The notes under the pieces are model-generated. The model did no database searches and had not been told where the DNA came from. It worked only from the letters and a program-made list of their open reading frames with translations. A stretch of DNA of 24,968 nucleotides. It comes from Thermoplasmata archaeon. GTDB lineage: Archaea; Thermoplasmatota; Thermoplasmata; Thermoplasmatales; Thermoplasmataceae. Each line of letters starts with the position of its first letter. The stretch's first letter is position 1. Positions 16,519-23,448 of the stretch are shown in pieces. Both the position numbers and the translations under genes were made by a program. Where the stretch lies: contig JAJZXP010000033.1 of assembly GCA_021806345.1 (NCBI GenBank), positions 1 to 24,968 on the forward strand, read 5' to 3'.

Positions 16519-17649
16519 TCACTCTGAAATAAGAGTTTTACCTTCACCTATAACAGTCCTTGCAAATGAGTCGAACTGGAACGGATCTTTATTCCATACG
16601 GTTAAGGAAGCTAATTTTCCATTTTCAAGTGTTCCAAGATTATCCAGCCCGAGGATTTCTGCTGGCCTGGAAGTAACGTAAGAAACACACTGTTCCTTAG
16701 TGGCACCAAATCTCATAAAGTGCCTCGTAGTAAGGAATAGGGTTCTCTGTAATATTACAGGGTGGTCACTTATCAGAGCGAATCGTGTTCCTGAATTTTG
16801 GACATACTGGACATTTCTCCAGGTTTCGTGCTTTAGTTCAACCTTGTATGGATGCGAATCCAGGGGGCCATATACCAAAGACAGGTCTCTTTTCTTGATT
16901 TCCTCAAAAATACTTTTGCTGTGGAAATCCATTCCATGGTTTATTATTGGTTTTATTCCAAATTGGTCAACCAGTCCCATCAGGAAATGTGCATCATCTT
17001 CCTTATGTAGATGGCACATTATTTTATAATCACCCTTAATAAGTTTGATTAGAAATTCTGTTTCATTATCTATCTCATCAATAGTTTTTTTCCCGTTCTC
17101 AATCAGGTTCATTGCTTTTTTCGCTGTGGTAAATCTATCCCTTATTATAGCACCAACACCCATTCTTGTAGTTGGTCTCTTTCCCTTCCATTCGGTTGTG
17201 CTTCTTGGATTGTATCCCAAAGCCATTTTAACGCCGATATCCTTTACGAAGGCGTCCTTTATATTAGACGAGTAATTTCTTATCAGAGAGCCCATTCCAC
17301 CAAGTATATTCCCACTTCCTGGGAGAACCACAGAATAAAGTACTCCATGTTCTACCGATTCTGAAAACGCATGGTCATCCATGTAAACTCCATCAACTGC
17401 CCTGCCCAGTGGAATCATTGAATCCAGTTTATCGTTCGCCTCACTCTCGCTACCAGGCTCTCCAGCCCTATCGAGTCCTATATGGCTATGTGGGTCTATG
17501 AAAGAAGGTGTTACAACCCCTTCTGAGACAATATCACATTCTGGCTTCTTTTGACCCACATATGTGATTTTTTCTCCTTCGTATCCGATATACATTTCCT
17601 TGTAAGATTCCTTCCCATCATAAAGTGTGGTTGCCTTTACTGCCTTCAT
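16519..17649 (-). CDS. Amidohydrolase-superfamily protein (imidazolonepropionase-related, substrate unknown)
   Basis: This 376-residue metal-dependent hydrolase has the N-terminal beta-sandwich and the PSFIDPHSHIG strand with ligands H54 and H56. Further histidine clusters are CHLHKEDDA, NHGMDFH and SDHPVI, the last containing the usual Asp on strand 8. The C-terminal end closes the sandwich (GTLENGKLASLTVW). It belongs with archaeal COG1228-like amidohydrolases, not with dihydroorotase or urease. The substrate cannot be inferred; homologues are usually annotated only as amidohydrolase. It is divergent from the methyltransferase across a 136-bp spacer that holds a perfect palindrome next to its likely promoter. 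Confidence 0.85.
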   Translation of the reverse strand: MKAVKATTLYDGKESYKEMYIGYEGEKITYVGQKKPECDIVSEGVVTPSFIDPHSHIGLDRAGEPGSESEANDKLDSMIPLGRAVDGVYMDDHAFSESVEHGVLYSVVLPGSGNILGGMGSLIRNYSSNIKDAFVKDIGVKMALGYNPRSTTEWKGKRPTTRMGVGAIIRDRFTTAKKAMNLIENGKKTIDEIDNETEFLIKLIKGDYKIMCHLHKEDDAHFLMGLVDQFGIKPIINHGMDFHSKSIFEEIKKRDLSLVYGPLDSHPYKVELKHETWRNVQYVQNSGTRFALISDHPVILQRTLFLTTRHFMRFGATKEQCVSYVTSRPAEILGLDNLGTLENGKLASLTVWNKDPFQFDSFARTVIGEGKTLISE

Positions 17650-17674
17650 AAATCTGTGATAATGGCATTTGATT

Positions 17675-17688
17675 TAAGATTAATCTTA
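17675..17688. promoter_or_regulatory. 14-bp perfect palindrome in divergent promoter region
   Basis: TAAGATTAATCTTA is a perfect 14-bp dyad. It begins 26 bp upstream of the amidohydrolase start and borders TATA-like sequences on both sides: minus strand AAATTATAA at about 17685-17693 and plus strand TTTATAAATTTAAA at about 17699-17712. The position suits a dimeric regulator that controls one or both divergent genes. A/T-rich composition raises the chance level. Confidence 0.45.
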
Positions 17689-17756
17689 TAATTTATCCGT
17701 TTATAAATTTAAAAAGTAAGTGAATTATCGTGGTAAAAATCAACAGGGAGGAAACT

Positions 17757-17789
17757 ATGATTAATCCAAATCTCATGACCTGTAAGTGA
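17757..17789 (+). CDS. 10-codon leader ORF with strong Shine-Dalgarno, overlapping the methyltransferase start
   Basis: ATG 17757 opens a ten-codon frame, MINPNLMTCK, ending in TGA at 17787-17789. It is preceded by GGGAGG (17746-17751), the strongest ribosome-binding site I see in the window. Its stop overlaps the GTG start of the methyltransferase in the tetranucleotide GTGA (17786-17789). The GTG itself has no Shine-Dalgarno and has an in-frame TAA directly before it. This is the classical layout of translational coupling or of a regulatory leader peptide. That the peptide is made is inference. Confidence 0.5.
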   Translation: MINPNLMTCK

Positions 17790-18391
17790 AACAAGATGCT
17801 ACTGATCGGACAATTGAGGCATACAATAAACTGAGTGGATTATATGATGCTGAAACAGTGGACTTTTGGGAAAATTTTCCCACGGACATAGTCAATGCTT
17901 TTTCAAGTTCACTGAGGGGAAAATTAGTTGCAGACCTGGGAAGCGGACCTGGAAGAGATGCGGAAATATTGAGAAGTAGGGGACTCGAAATTCACTGTAT
18001 AGATGCATCGGGAGAAATGGTCAGCATTACACGATCAAAGGGATTTCATTCAGTTCAGGCAGATTTGCGTTCCAAAGACTTAGATTTAACGGAGTATTTC
18101 GGCATCTGGGCATACTCTTCACTAATTCATCTGAAGAAAATGGATACTACCGCACTACTTGAACGAATTTCTATTTCTGCAAGATCGGATACTATGGGGT
18201 TGTTTGGTTTCATAGAAGGAAATGGAAACGAAATAAAATCAATGACGGGCACAAATCAGAAAAGGTTTTTTCAATACTACAGTTTAGCTGAACTTGAGGA
18301 ATTAATGGAAAACTCTGGTGTTAAGATAATTAAAGTTTTCAATTATAGACCCAAAAATCATAACTACATCAACCTGCTTGTAAGATTTTAA
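17786..18391 (+). CDS. Class I SAM-dependent methyltransferase, substrate unknown
   Basis: A 201-residue Rossmann-fold methyltransferase. Motif I is VADLGSGPGRD (48-58), the acidic residue closing strand 2 is in IHCIDASGEM, and the motif IV region is GIWAYSSLIHL. The N-terminal AYNKLSGLYD stretch resembles the lid helix of small ubiE-like or tellurite-resistance-type methyltransferases. A C-terminal antiparallel strand region ends in NYINLLVRF. Small-molecule methylation is likely, but the acceptor is not readable. The start is GTG 17786: the preceding in-frame codon is TAA, and the leader ORF stop overlaps it. It converges on aspartase with a 14-bp gap. Confidence 0.85.
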   Translation: MKQDATDRTIEAYNKLSGLYDAETVDFWENFPTDIVNAFSSSLRGKLVADLGSGPGRDAEILRSRGLEIHCIDASGEMVSITRSKGFHSVQADLRSKDLDLTEYFGIWAYSSLIHLKKMDTTALLERISISARSDTMGLFGFIEGNGNEIKSMTGTNQKRFFQYYSLAELEELMENSGVKIIKVFNYRPKNHNYINLLVRF

Positions 18392-18405
18392 TGTTTTATG
18401 TAATT

Positions 18406-19770
18406 CTAACTTCCTGTCATGAGTCTTGTGTATTCTTCTTCACTTATCTTTCCAGTTTTGAGGGCTAATTCTTTTATTGATTTGTGAGTCTCAAGTGCTT
18501 CTCTCACTACCTTGGCAACTGTATCATAACCAAGAATAGGGTTTAATAGTGCCGCGGAGCCAAAACTCTTTGAAAGATGTTCGTTGCATGCTTCCCTGTT
18601 TGCTTCTATCCCATCAATCAATAATCTCCTGAACATGCTCATTCCGTTTGTAATAATCTGAAGCGATCTGGAAAGTTCATAATCTATGTTTGGCATCATA
18701 ACATTAAGTTCAAACTGGCCAGCCTGAACTGATAAGTTAAGCGCCTGCTGAGCGCCGATAACAGAATGGCAGATCATGTTCATTGCTTCTGCAATAGACG
18801 GGTTGATCTTTCCGGGCATTATTGACGATCCCTGTTGGACGGCAGGAATAAATATTTCGTGCAATCCAGTCCCAGGGCCAGAATACATTAATCTCAAATC
18901 ATTGGCAATTTTGTTGATATCAAGTGCATTTGTCGCCACAGCATTCATCATTCTCGAGAAATCTGATTGAAATTCCATTATTCCTGGCAAGTTTTCACTG
19001 GTCCTGAAGTTGTAACCAGAATGCTCTGCAATTTCCTTTACGATCTCCTCTTTGTATCCATTGGGTGTGTTTATGCCTGTTCCTGTTGCAGTTCCACCTA
19101 TGTTTAGTTCCAATATGAAATCCATCGCGTTTTCAAAATCCTGTAAGTTCTTTTCAAGTGTATATGCGTATGCAGAAAATTCCATTCCCAGAGTTACAGA
19201 TGCAGCATCTTGAAGATGTGTCCTGCCAGGTTTCTTCACGTTTTTGAACTGTTCGGTTTTTTTCTTCATTGATTCTATGAGTTTGTTTAATTCTTCCATG
19301 TATCTTTCTGCTTTAAAAACGGCTGCAATTCTCATCATCGTTGGATAAGAGTCGTTAGTGGATTGGCTCATGTTGACATGATCATTTGGATGGATGAACC
19401 CATACTCACCTTTCTTCTTTCCCATGAGTTCAAGTCCTATGTTTGCGATCACTTCATTTGTGTTCATGTTAAACGAAGTACCGGCACCAGCTTGATATAC
19501 GTCAATCACAAACTGATCAGCGTACTTTCCTTGCAAAATGAGGTCGCTTGCCTTTACGATATAGTCTTTTCTTTCATCGTTCAGGGCTTTTAGTCTGTTG
19601 TTGGCTATGGCTGCCGATCTTTTAAGTAGCGTCATTGCCTTAATATGGTCAATATCTTCCACAATTCCTGAAATTTGGAAATTATTCTTAGCTCTCAGTG
19701 TGTTGATTCCATAATAAATGTCATCTTCGATTGTTACTTCTCCTATAACATCTCTTTCTATTCTTGACAT
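18406..19770 (-). CDS. aspA: Aspartate ammonia-lyase
   Basis: A 454-residue member of the fumarase/aspartase superfamily. The signature GSSIMPGKINP contains the catalytic-loop serine S315. Other conserved blocks are GRTHLQDA and TGTGINTP, where the Thr/Asn residues contact the substrate carboxylates. The N-terminal RDVIGEVTIEDDIYYGINT is typical of aspartases; this favours aspartase over class II fumarase, although the two can be confused. It deaminates L-aspartate to fumarate and ammonia as a cytoplasmic homotetramer, feeding amino-acid carbon into the TCA cycle. A TATA-like box lies about 23 bp upstream of ATG 19770, consistent with a leaderless mRNA. Confidence 0.9.
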   Translation of the reverse strand: MSRIERDVIGEVTIEDDIYYGINTLRAKNNFQISGIVEDIDHIKAMTLLKRSAAIANNRLKALNDERKDYIVKASDLILQGKYADQFVIDVYQAGAGTSFNMNTNEVIANIGLELMGKKKGEYGFIHPNDHVNMSQSTNDSYPTMMRIAAVFKAERYMEELNKLIESMKKKTEQFKNVKKPGRTHLQDAASVTLGMEFSAYAYTLEKNLQDFENAMDFILELNIGGTATGTGINTPNGYKEEIVKEIAEHSGYNFRTSENLPGIMEFQSDFSRMMNAVATNALDINKIANDLRLMYSGPGTGLHEIFIPAVQQGSSIMPGKINPSIAEAMNMICHSVIGAQQALNLSVQAGQFELNVMMPNIDYELSRSLQIITNGMSMFRRLLIDGIEANREACNEHLSKSFGSAALLNPILGYDTVAKVVREALETHKSIKELALKTGKISEEEYTRLMTGS

Positions 19771-19787
19771 AGTTCCATATCCATCCG

Positions 19788-19797
19788 TTTAATAAAA
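19788..19797 (-). promoter_or_regulatory. TATA-like box for aspA
   Basis: The minus strand reads TTTTATTAAA, centred about 23 bp upstream of the aspA ATG. It lies in the 67-bp gap after the universal stress protein gene. This suggests aspA has its own promoter and is not only read through from uspA. Confidence 0.45.
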
Positions 19798-19837
19798 GGA
19801 TTCCAAGAGTTAAATATGGGAAAAATAAATAGATTAT

Positions 19838-20281
19838 TTATCTTACAATGAGGACTGAAACTGGTGAATTTGCAGAAACCCTTGCTGAAACCGATCCCGT
19901 TAATATTCCTTTCTTAAACCCGTGTTTTTTATTTCCCATTATGACCATATCAGGTTTTTCTATCTCGATTTCCTTAATGAGGGTATCAGCAGGACTACCA
20001 AGTGAAACTTTTTCTTTAATCCTTTCTGTAAAGTCTCCTCTTTCGGCTTTAACAAGCTCCTGAAGTTGTTCGCTCACAATATTCATATCTTCCTTATCTG
20101 AGACCTCTGCCTCACCACTCATATTACCTAAGGAAGTAATTATGGGCTTTACCACGGAAACTACCACCAGATCTGTAATTCCAAGCTGCTTGGACAAAGA
20201 AATTGCAAATCTCAGCGCTTTTTTTGATTCCTCTGAGAAGTCCACCCCAACAAGTAATTTGGAGATCAATTTTTGGGACAT
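19838..20281 (-). CDS. Universal stress protein (UspA family)
   Basis: A 147-residue single UspA domain. It begins KLLVGVDFSEESKKAL with the conserved Asp of strand 1 and ends with the nucleotide-loop region GNKKHGFKKGILTGSVS and VSVLIVR. The ATP-binding consensus GxxGx9G(S/T) is only partly kept: the second Gly is Lys (GNKK), while the final GS is present, so ATP binding is likely but not certain. Cytoplasmic and probably dimeric; the role is general stress adaptation with no known specific target. A TATA-like CATATATTATA at about 20299-20308 lies about 24 bp upstream of the ATG. Confidence 0.9.
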   Translation of the reverse strand: MSQKLISKLLVGVDFSEESKKALRFAISLSKQLGITDLVVVSVVKPIITSLGNMSGEAEVSDKEDMNIVSEQLQELVKAERGDFTERIKEKVSLGSPADTLIKEIEIEKPDMVIMGNKKHGFKKGILTGSVSARVSANSPVSVLIVR

Positions 20282-20357
20282 ATTTATCAGAGCAAAATAT
20301 AATATATGTATTTAAAGGGAATGCCTGACATCTACTAAGCAGGAAAACGTTCTAAAG

Positions 20358-20368
20358 TAATAAATATG
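20358..20368 (+). promoter_or_regulatory. TATA-like box for the tRNA gene
   Basis: TAATAAATATG lies about 27 bp upstream of the first tRNA nucleotide, the expected distance for an archaeal promoter that starts transcription at or near the mature 5' end. Confidence 0.5.
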
Positions 20369-20389
20369 GAGAAACAATGCGAGAATTGA

Positions 20390-20472
20390 GCTGGGATAGC
20401 CTAGCCTGGTAAGGCGCAAGTCTGGAAAGCTTGTGCTCCTGTAGCTCGGGAGTTCGAATCTCCCTCCCAGCG
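20390..20472 (+). tRNA. tRNA-Ser (anticodon GGA)
   Basis: An 83-nt class II tRNA. The acceptor stem GCTGGGA pairs with TCCCAGC (20465-20471), with G20472 as discriminator base. The D stem is GCCT/AGGC. The anticodon stem CAAGT/GCTTG encloses the loop CTGGAAA with anticodon GGA at 20424-20426, reading UCC and UCU. A long variable arm (GCT...AGC) marks a serine tRNA. The T stem GGGAG/CTCCC holds TTCGAAT. CCA is not encoded and no intron is seen. Confidence 0.96.
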
Positions 20473-20614
20473 TAGATATATTTGTTCTAATCTGATACTT
20501 TGGAAATAGTGAAATATGAGCGGTTATTTATATACGAAGGCATGTGATTTTATAATATATTTTAGAGTAAATAATCTATCATTGCAGATATCGTTTTCTT
20601 TTCAACCAATGTTT
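20473..20614. other. AT-rich spacer after the tRNA, no gene recognised
   Basis: These 142 bp lie between the tRNA and the end of the DUF1829 gene. They are strongly AT-rich with short T-runs that could end tRNA transcription. I see no convincing coding sequence, repeat or mobile-element end. Confidence 0.4.
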
Positions 20615-21118
20615 TCACCCTTTGATTTCAGCAAGCAGTGTTTCCTTTTTAGACCACAAAAAAGGCCTGATGTCATAAGATTTCATCGCCTGTATCAGGC
20701 TCTCGTCTATCACTATATTTTCATCATTAAGCACACCAAATGAAGCAGCTTCCTGTTTCCTAAGAGTTGCAACATCATTCCAGGACATAATGAAAAGAGA
20801 TATCCACTGTCTCATTGGTCTGCCTATTGCCTGCATTATGATCTCTTGGTGAGCGGACTGTATCAGAAAGTGAAATGGTTGATAGAGGCCACTTTTACCA
20901 ATCAACCCGAATCCAGTCGTATAACGTATCTTATTCTTCTGGAGGAACTTTTCCACTTCTTCCTTGAAGAGTGTTGAAACGGTTTTGGGTGTAAGGTAAT
21001 ACAAGTCATTAATGGCAAGAATTGCCCATTCCAGCATCAAAAAGTACTTTCCATAAGCAAAACACTTTTTTACTTTAGACTTCCAAGTAAATCTTGCAAT
21101 AAGCCAACAAAGGGACAT
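20615..21118 (-). CDS. DUF1829-domain protein, N-terminally truncated (possible gene remnant)
   Basis: About 167 residues from ATG 21118. The C-terminal half matches the DUF1829 pattern as I remember it: an IxDLYYL...LFKEEVEKFL helix, GKSGLYQPFHFLI, a strand ending MSWNDV.TLR, and the final LIQAMKSYDIRPFLWS. Full-length members carry an N-terminal DUF1828 domain with a TDdG-like motif, and that is missing here. The frame is open up to ATG 21199 but would overlap the opposing zinc-protein gene, so I shortened it; ATG 21037 is a further candidate. This suggests a 5'-truncated copy, perhaps non-functional. Function is unknown; such proteins often sit in accessory DNA. Confidence 0.55.
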   Translation of the reverse strand: MSLCWLIARFTWKSKVKKCFAYGKYFLMLEWAILAINDLYYLTPKTVSTLFKEEVEKFLQKNKIRYTTGFGLIGKSGLYQPFHFLIQSAHQEIIMQAIGRPMRQWISLFIMSWNDVATLRKQEAASFGVLNDENIVIDESLIQAMKSYDIRPFLWSKKETLLAEIKG

Positions 21119-21148
21119 ACCTAAATACTGACATACAATCTTCAAAAG

Positions 21149-21331
21149 ATGGAAGAATCTAAAAGAAGCAGATTTAAATGCGAAATATGCGGTCTTCATT
21201 ACATAGAAAAGAGGGATTCAGAAGAATGTTATGAATGGTGCAGCACTCACGAATCTTGCAGTCTCCCAATAGCTTCAAGGTCTGATGAGGCTCTCCAAAA
21301 AAGAAAACTGTCTTCTTCAATCGTAAAATGA
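21149..21331 (+). CDS. Small Cys/His-rich putative zinc-binding protein
   Basis: This 60-residue protein has its Cys/His residues in a metal-site arrangement: C11-x2-C14, H17, C27-x3-C31, H34 and C37, in FKCEICGLHY, ECYEWC and THESCS. It resembles small archaeal zinc-ribbon-like proteins with the same CEICGLHY...C..WC...H.SC layout, whose function is unknown. The tail is charged. The start ATG 21149 has a TATA-like CTAAATACT (21121-21129) about 25 bp upstream, suggesting a leaderless mRNA. It overlaps only a spurious extension of the opposing DUF1829 frame. It may bind nucleic acid or act as a metal protein; I cannot say which. Confidence 0.75.
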   Translation: MEESKRSRFKCEICGLHYIEKRDSEECYEWCSTHESCSLPIASRSDEALQKRKLSSSIVK

Positions 21332-21420
21332 TGCTTTAAATTCAAATTGAATACTTGAGGTACCAATACTGTTAAGGAATGCTTGAAACTTTTTTAGGAT
21401 AAGGTTAAGTAATACATTTT

Positions 21421-21436
21421 CATATCAAAATATATG
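21421..21436. promoter_or_regulatory. Putative ArsR operator / start-site inverted repeat
   Basis: CATAT and ATATG form a perfect 5-bp inverted repeat around a 6-bp spacer, and the right arm contains the arsR ATG (21434-21436). AAGTAATACA at about 21406-21415 looks like the TATA box, about 24 bp upstream of that ATG, so the dyad would cover the transcription start. This is a plausible autorepression site for ArsR. Confidence 0.4.
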
Positions 21437-21775
21437 AATGCAGAAATTTGCAAGAACATCAGTCTGGAAAAGCTGGGAGAACTGAGAATGGAAATCTCAG
21501 ATAAAAAATTTGTTTCCAGAATAATTGAGACGGAAGGCAAATTTAAGGCACTGGCGGATGAAAAAAGACTTGTACTTTTCCACCTTTTAGGAATGAGCGA
21601 ACTCTGTGTGTGCGATATTTCATCAATACTAAATTCCCCACAACCTACGATCTCAAATGAACTTAAGGAGTTATTCAGGGCCGGATTGATATCCAGAAGA
21701 AAGGAAGGTAGATGGATATATTACAGTGCAAGCATAAAGGGTGAAAAACTACTGGAGGCCGTATCCGATGAATAA
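21434..21775 (+). CDS. arsR: ArsR-family arsenic-responsive transcriptional repressor
   Basis: A 113-residue winged-helix repressor. The metalloid-sensing motif ELCVCDIS in the alpha-3 region supplies the Cys pair of ArsR-type sensors. The third Cys of the E. coli-like ELCVCDLC motif is replaced by Ser; two Cys ligands are generally enough for derepression. The recognition helix is SPQPTISNELKELFRAGLI and the wing is RRKEGRWIYYS. It should repress the arsR-arsC-arsB operon until arsenite or antimonite binds. A TATA-like element and an inverted repeat sit at its start, implying a leaderless, self-regulated message. Its stop overlaps the arsC start by 8 nt. Confidence 0.92.
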   Translation: MNAEICKNISLEKLGELRMEISDKKFVSRIIETEGKFKALADEKRLVLFHLLGMSELCVCDISSILNSPQPTISNELKELFRAGLISRRKEGRWIYYSASIKGEKLLEAVSDE

Positions 21776-22172
21776 GGATCGCATTTTATTTTTGTGTGTT
21801 GAAAATTCAGCTAGGAGCAGGATGGCTGAGGCATATGGTAATCACATTGGATTGAATTGCAGAAGTGCAGGCACATTGCCGGGTGAAAGAGTAAATCCCA
21901 TGGCAGTTAAGGTAATGGAAGAAACAGGTATTTTGTTAGATTCAAGTAGGCCCAAGAAGATGAATGAAGAAATGCTAAAATGGGCAGATAAGGTGATTAT
22001 AATGGGATGTTCTGCCGAGGAATCCTGCCCTGCACCTCTTGTCTCCGGTCTGAGGAAAAAGATGGTAGATTGGGAGCTGGACGATCCAAAAGGGAAATCG
22101 CTGGGAGAGGTAAGAAAAATCAGGGACCAAATAATACAAAAGGTTAGGGATCTGGCTCTTGAATCAAGTTAA
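21768..22172 (+). CDS. arsC: Arsenate reductase, low-molecular-weight phosphatase (thioredoxin-coupled) type
   Basis: A 134-residue protein with the LMW-PTP P-loop CVENSARSR: catalytic C10 and R16, the CX5R signature. Two further cysteines in MGCSAEESCP are placed like the resolving pair of thioredoxin-dependent arsenate reductases, and DWELDDPKG supplies the general-acid Asp. It reduces arsenate to arsenite in the cytoplasm for export by ArsB. I chose ATG 21768 over an upstream in-frame ATG 21741 because GGAGG (21754-21758) lies nine bases before it and the family begins right there. It overlaps arsR by 8 nt and arsB by 14 nt. Confidence 0.92.
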   Translation: MNKDRILFLCVENSARSRMAEAYGNHIGLNCRSAGTLPGERVNPMAVKVMEETGILLDSSRPKKMNEEMLKWADKVIIMGCSAEESCPAPLVSGLRKKMVDWELDDPKGKSLGEVRKIRDQIIQKVRDLALESS

Positions 22173-23448
22173 ATTTGCTATCAGCATCCTGATTTTTATA
22201 GGAACATTGTTTCTAGTCATAAGAAAACCAAAGGGCATTCCTATAGGATACTCTGCGATGATTGGAGCAGTGGCAACTGCACTTTTCGGATTCACAACTT
22301 TCATAGACCTCATGAACGTGATCAATATCGTTTGGAATGCAACTTTAACCTTCATCTCAGTGGTAATAATGGCTCTGGTTTTTGATGAAGCAGGAGTTTT
22401 TGAATACCTTGCATCAAGATTAATGTCCCATGCACGGGGCTCAGGAAGAAGACTCTATCTTTTTGTAATTATAATCGGTTCATTTATATCTGCAATATTC
22501 GCAAACGATGGAACTGCCATAGTCTTAACTCCAATCATGGTTGCGCTTCTCTACAGGGCAGGGCTTGAAAAAAAAGCCATAATTGCATACGTTATGGTGG
22601 TCGGATTTATTGCCGATTCTGCAAGTCTGCCACTACTGGTCAGCAACCTCGTTAACATAATCGCAGCAACATACTTCGGCATATCATTCTTTCCCTATAT
22701 GGAGTTGATGATTCTACCTGATCTGGCAAGTATTGGATCCAGTTTGCTGTTTCTATATCTTTATTTTAGAAAATCAATTCCAGATACCATTCCTGTTGAC
22801 ATTTCTTACTCTAAGGATGAAATTAAGGATCCATTTCTGTTTGAGATATTCTTTCCCACAATAGTAATCCTGATTCTCCTTTATTCCATTGGAGGATTCT
22901 ACTCTATACCCGTTTCGATCGTTTCAATGCCAACAGCAGCAGTTCTGATCATCTTATCCAAAAGGGGAGGAAGGATAGATTACATCAAACCCGTAAAGGA
23001 TGCACCATGGCAGATCATACTTTTTTCACTCGGAATGTACATTGTAGTTTATGCACTTGCAAACAACGGACTGGTACAAATTACTGCCTATTCAGTGCTC
23101 ACATTCACGAAAATGCCACCAATTCTAACGTACATTCTAACGGGTTACCTCTTTGCATTTACCGCATCAATCATGAATAACCTGCCATCAGTCCTTCTTG
23201 GAGATCTTACTCTGGCCAGTGTACACGCACCAAGGTTACTGCTTCTCACAAATGCTATTGGAAACGACATAGGTCCAAAATTTACAACAATAGGTTCATT
23301 GGCAACTCTTGTTTGGCTTTACATGTTAGAAAAGAAGTCAAATCTAAAAATAAGGAGCATAGAGTACATGAAAGTTGGGATTTCTGTGGGGCTTCCCGTA
23401 CTTACTATTGCACTTCTCACACTCTGGCTTGAGAGTCTCCTGATTTAG
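22159..23448 (+). CDS. arsB: Arsenite efflux pump ArsB
   Basis: A 429-residue ion-transporter-superfamily membrane protein, the same length as E. coli ArsB, with about 11-12 membrane segments. Conserved features include FANDGTAIVLTPI in the first half and SIMNNLPSVLLG followed by NAIGNDIGPKFTTIGSLA in the second, the inverted-repeat substrate loops of the ArsB/NhaD group. It exports arsenite and antimonite using the proton gradient or, with an ArsA ATPase, ATP; no arsA is adjacent. The start is TTG 22159 inside the end of arsC, implying coupled translation. Its TAG overlaps the TAA of the convergent membrane protein gene. Confidence 0.93.
   Translation: MNQVKFAISILIFIGTLFLVIRKPKGIPIGYSAMIGAVATALFGFTTFIDLMNVINIVWNATLTFISVVIMALVFDEAGVFEYLASRLMSHARGSGRRLYLFVIIIGSFISAIFANDGTAIVLTPIMVALLYRAGLEKKAIIAYVMVVGFIADSASLPLLVSNLVNIIAATYFGISFFPYMELMILPDLASIGSSLLFLYLYFRKSIPDTIPVDISYSKDEIKDPFLFEIFFPTIVILILLYSIGGFYSIPVSIVSMPTAAVLIILSKRGGRIDYIKPVKDAPWQIILFSLGMYIVVYALANNGLVQITAYSVLTFTKMPPILTYILTGYLFAFTASIMNNLPSVLLGDLTLASVHAPRLLLLTNAIGNDIGPKFTTIGSLATLVWLYMLEKKSNLKIRSIEYMKVGISVGLPVLTIALLTLWLESLLI

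Noticed and set aside
20281..21150. Integrative element bounded by tRNA-Ser
   Set aside because: No integrase, no duplicate of the tRNA 3' end and no insertion-sequence ends can be seen in the window.
21119..21199. Longer DUF1829 frame starting at ATG 21199
   Set aside because: It would overlap the opposing Cys/His-rich gene, which has a well-formed metal motif and its own TATA-like box.
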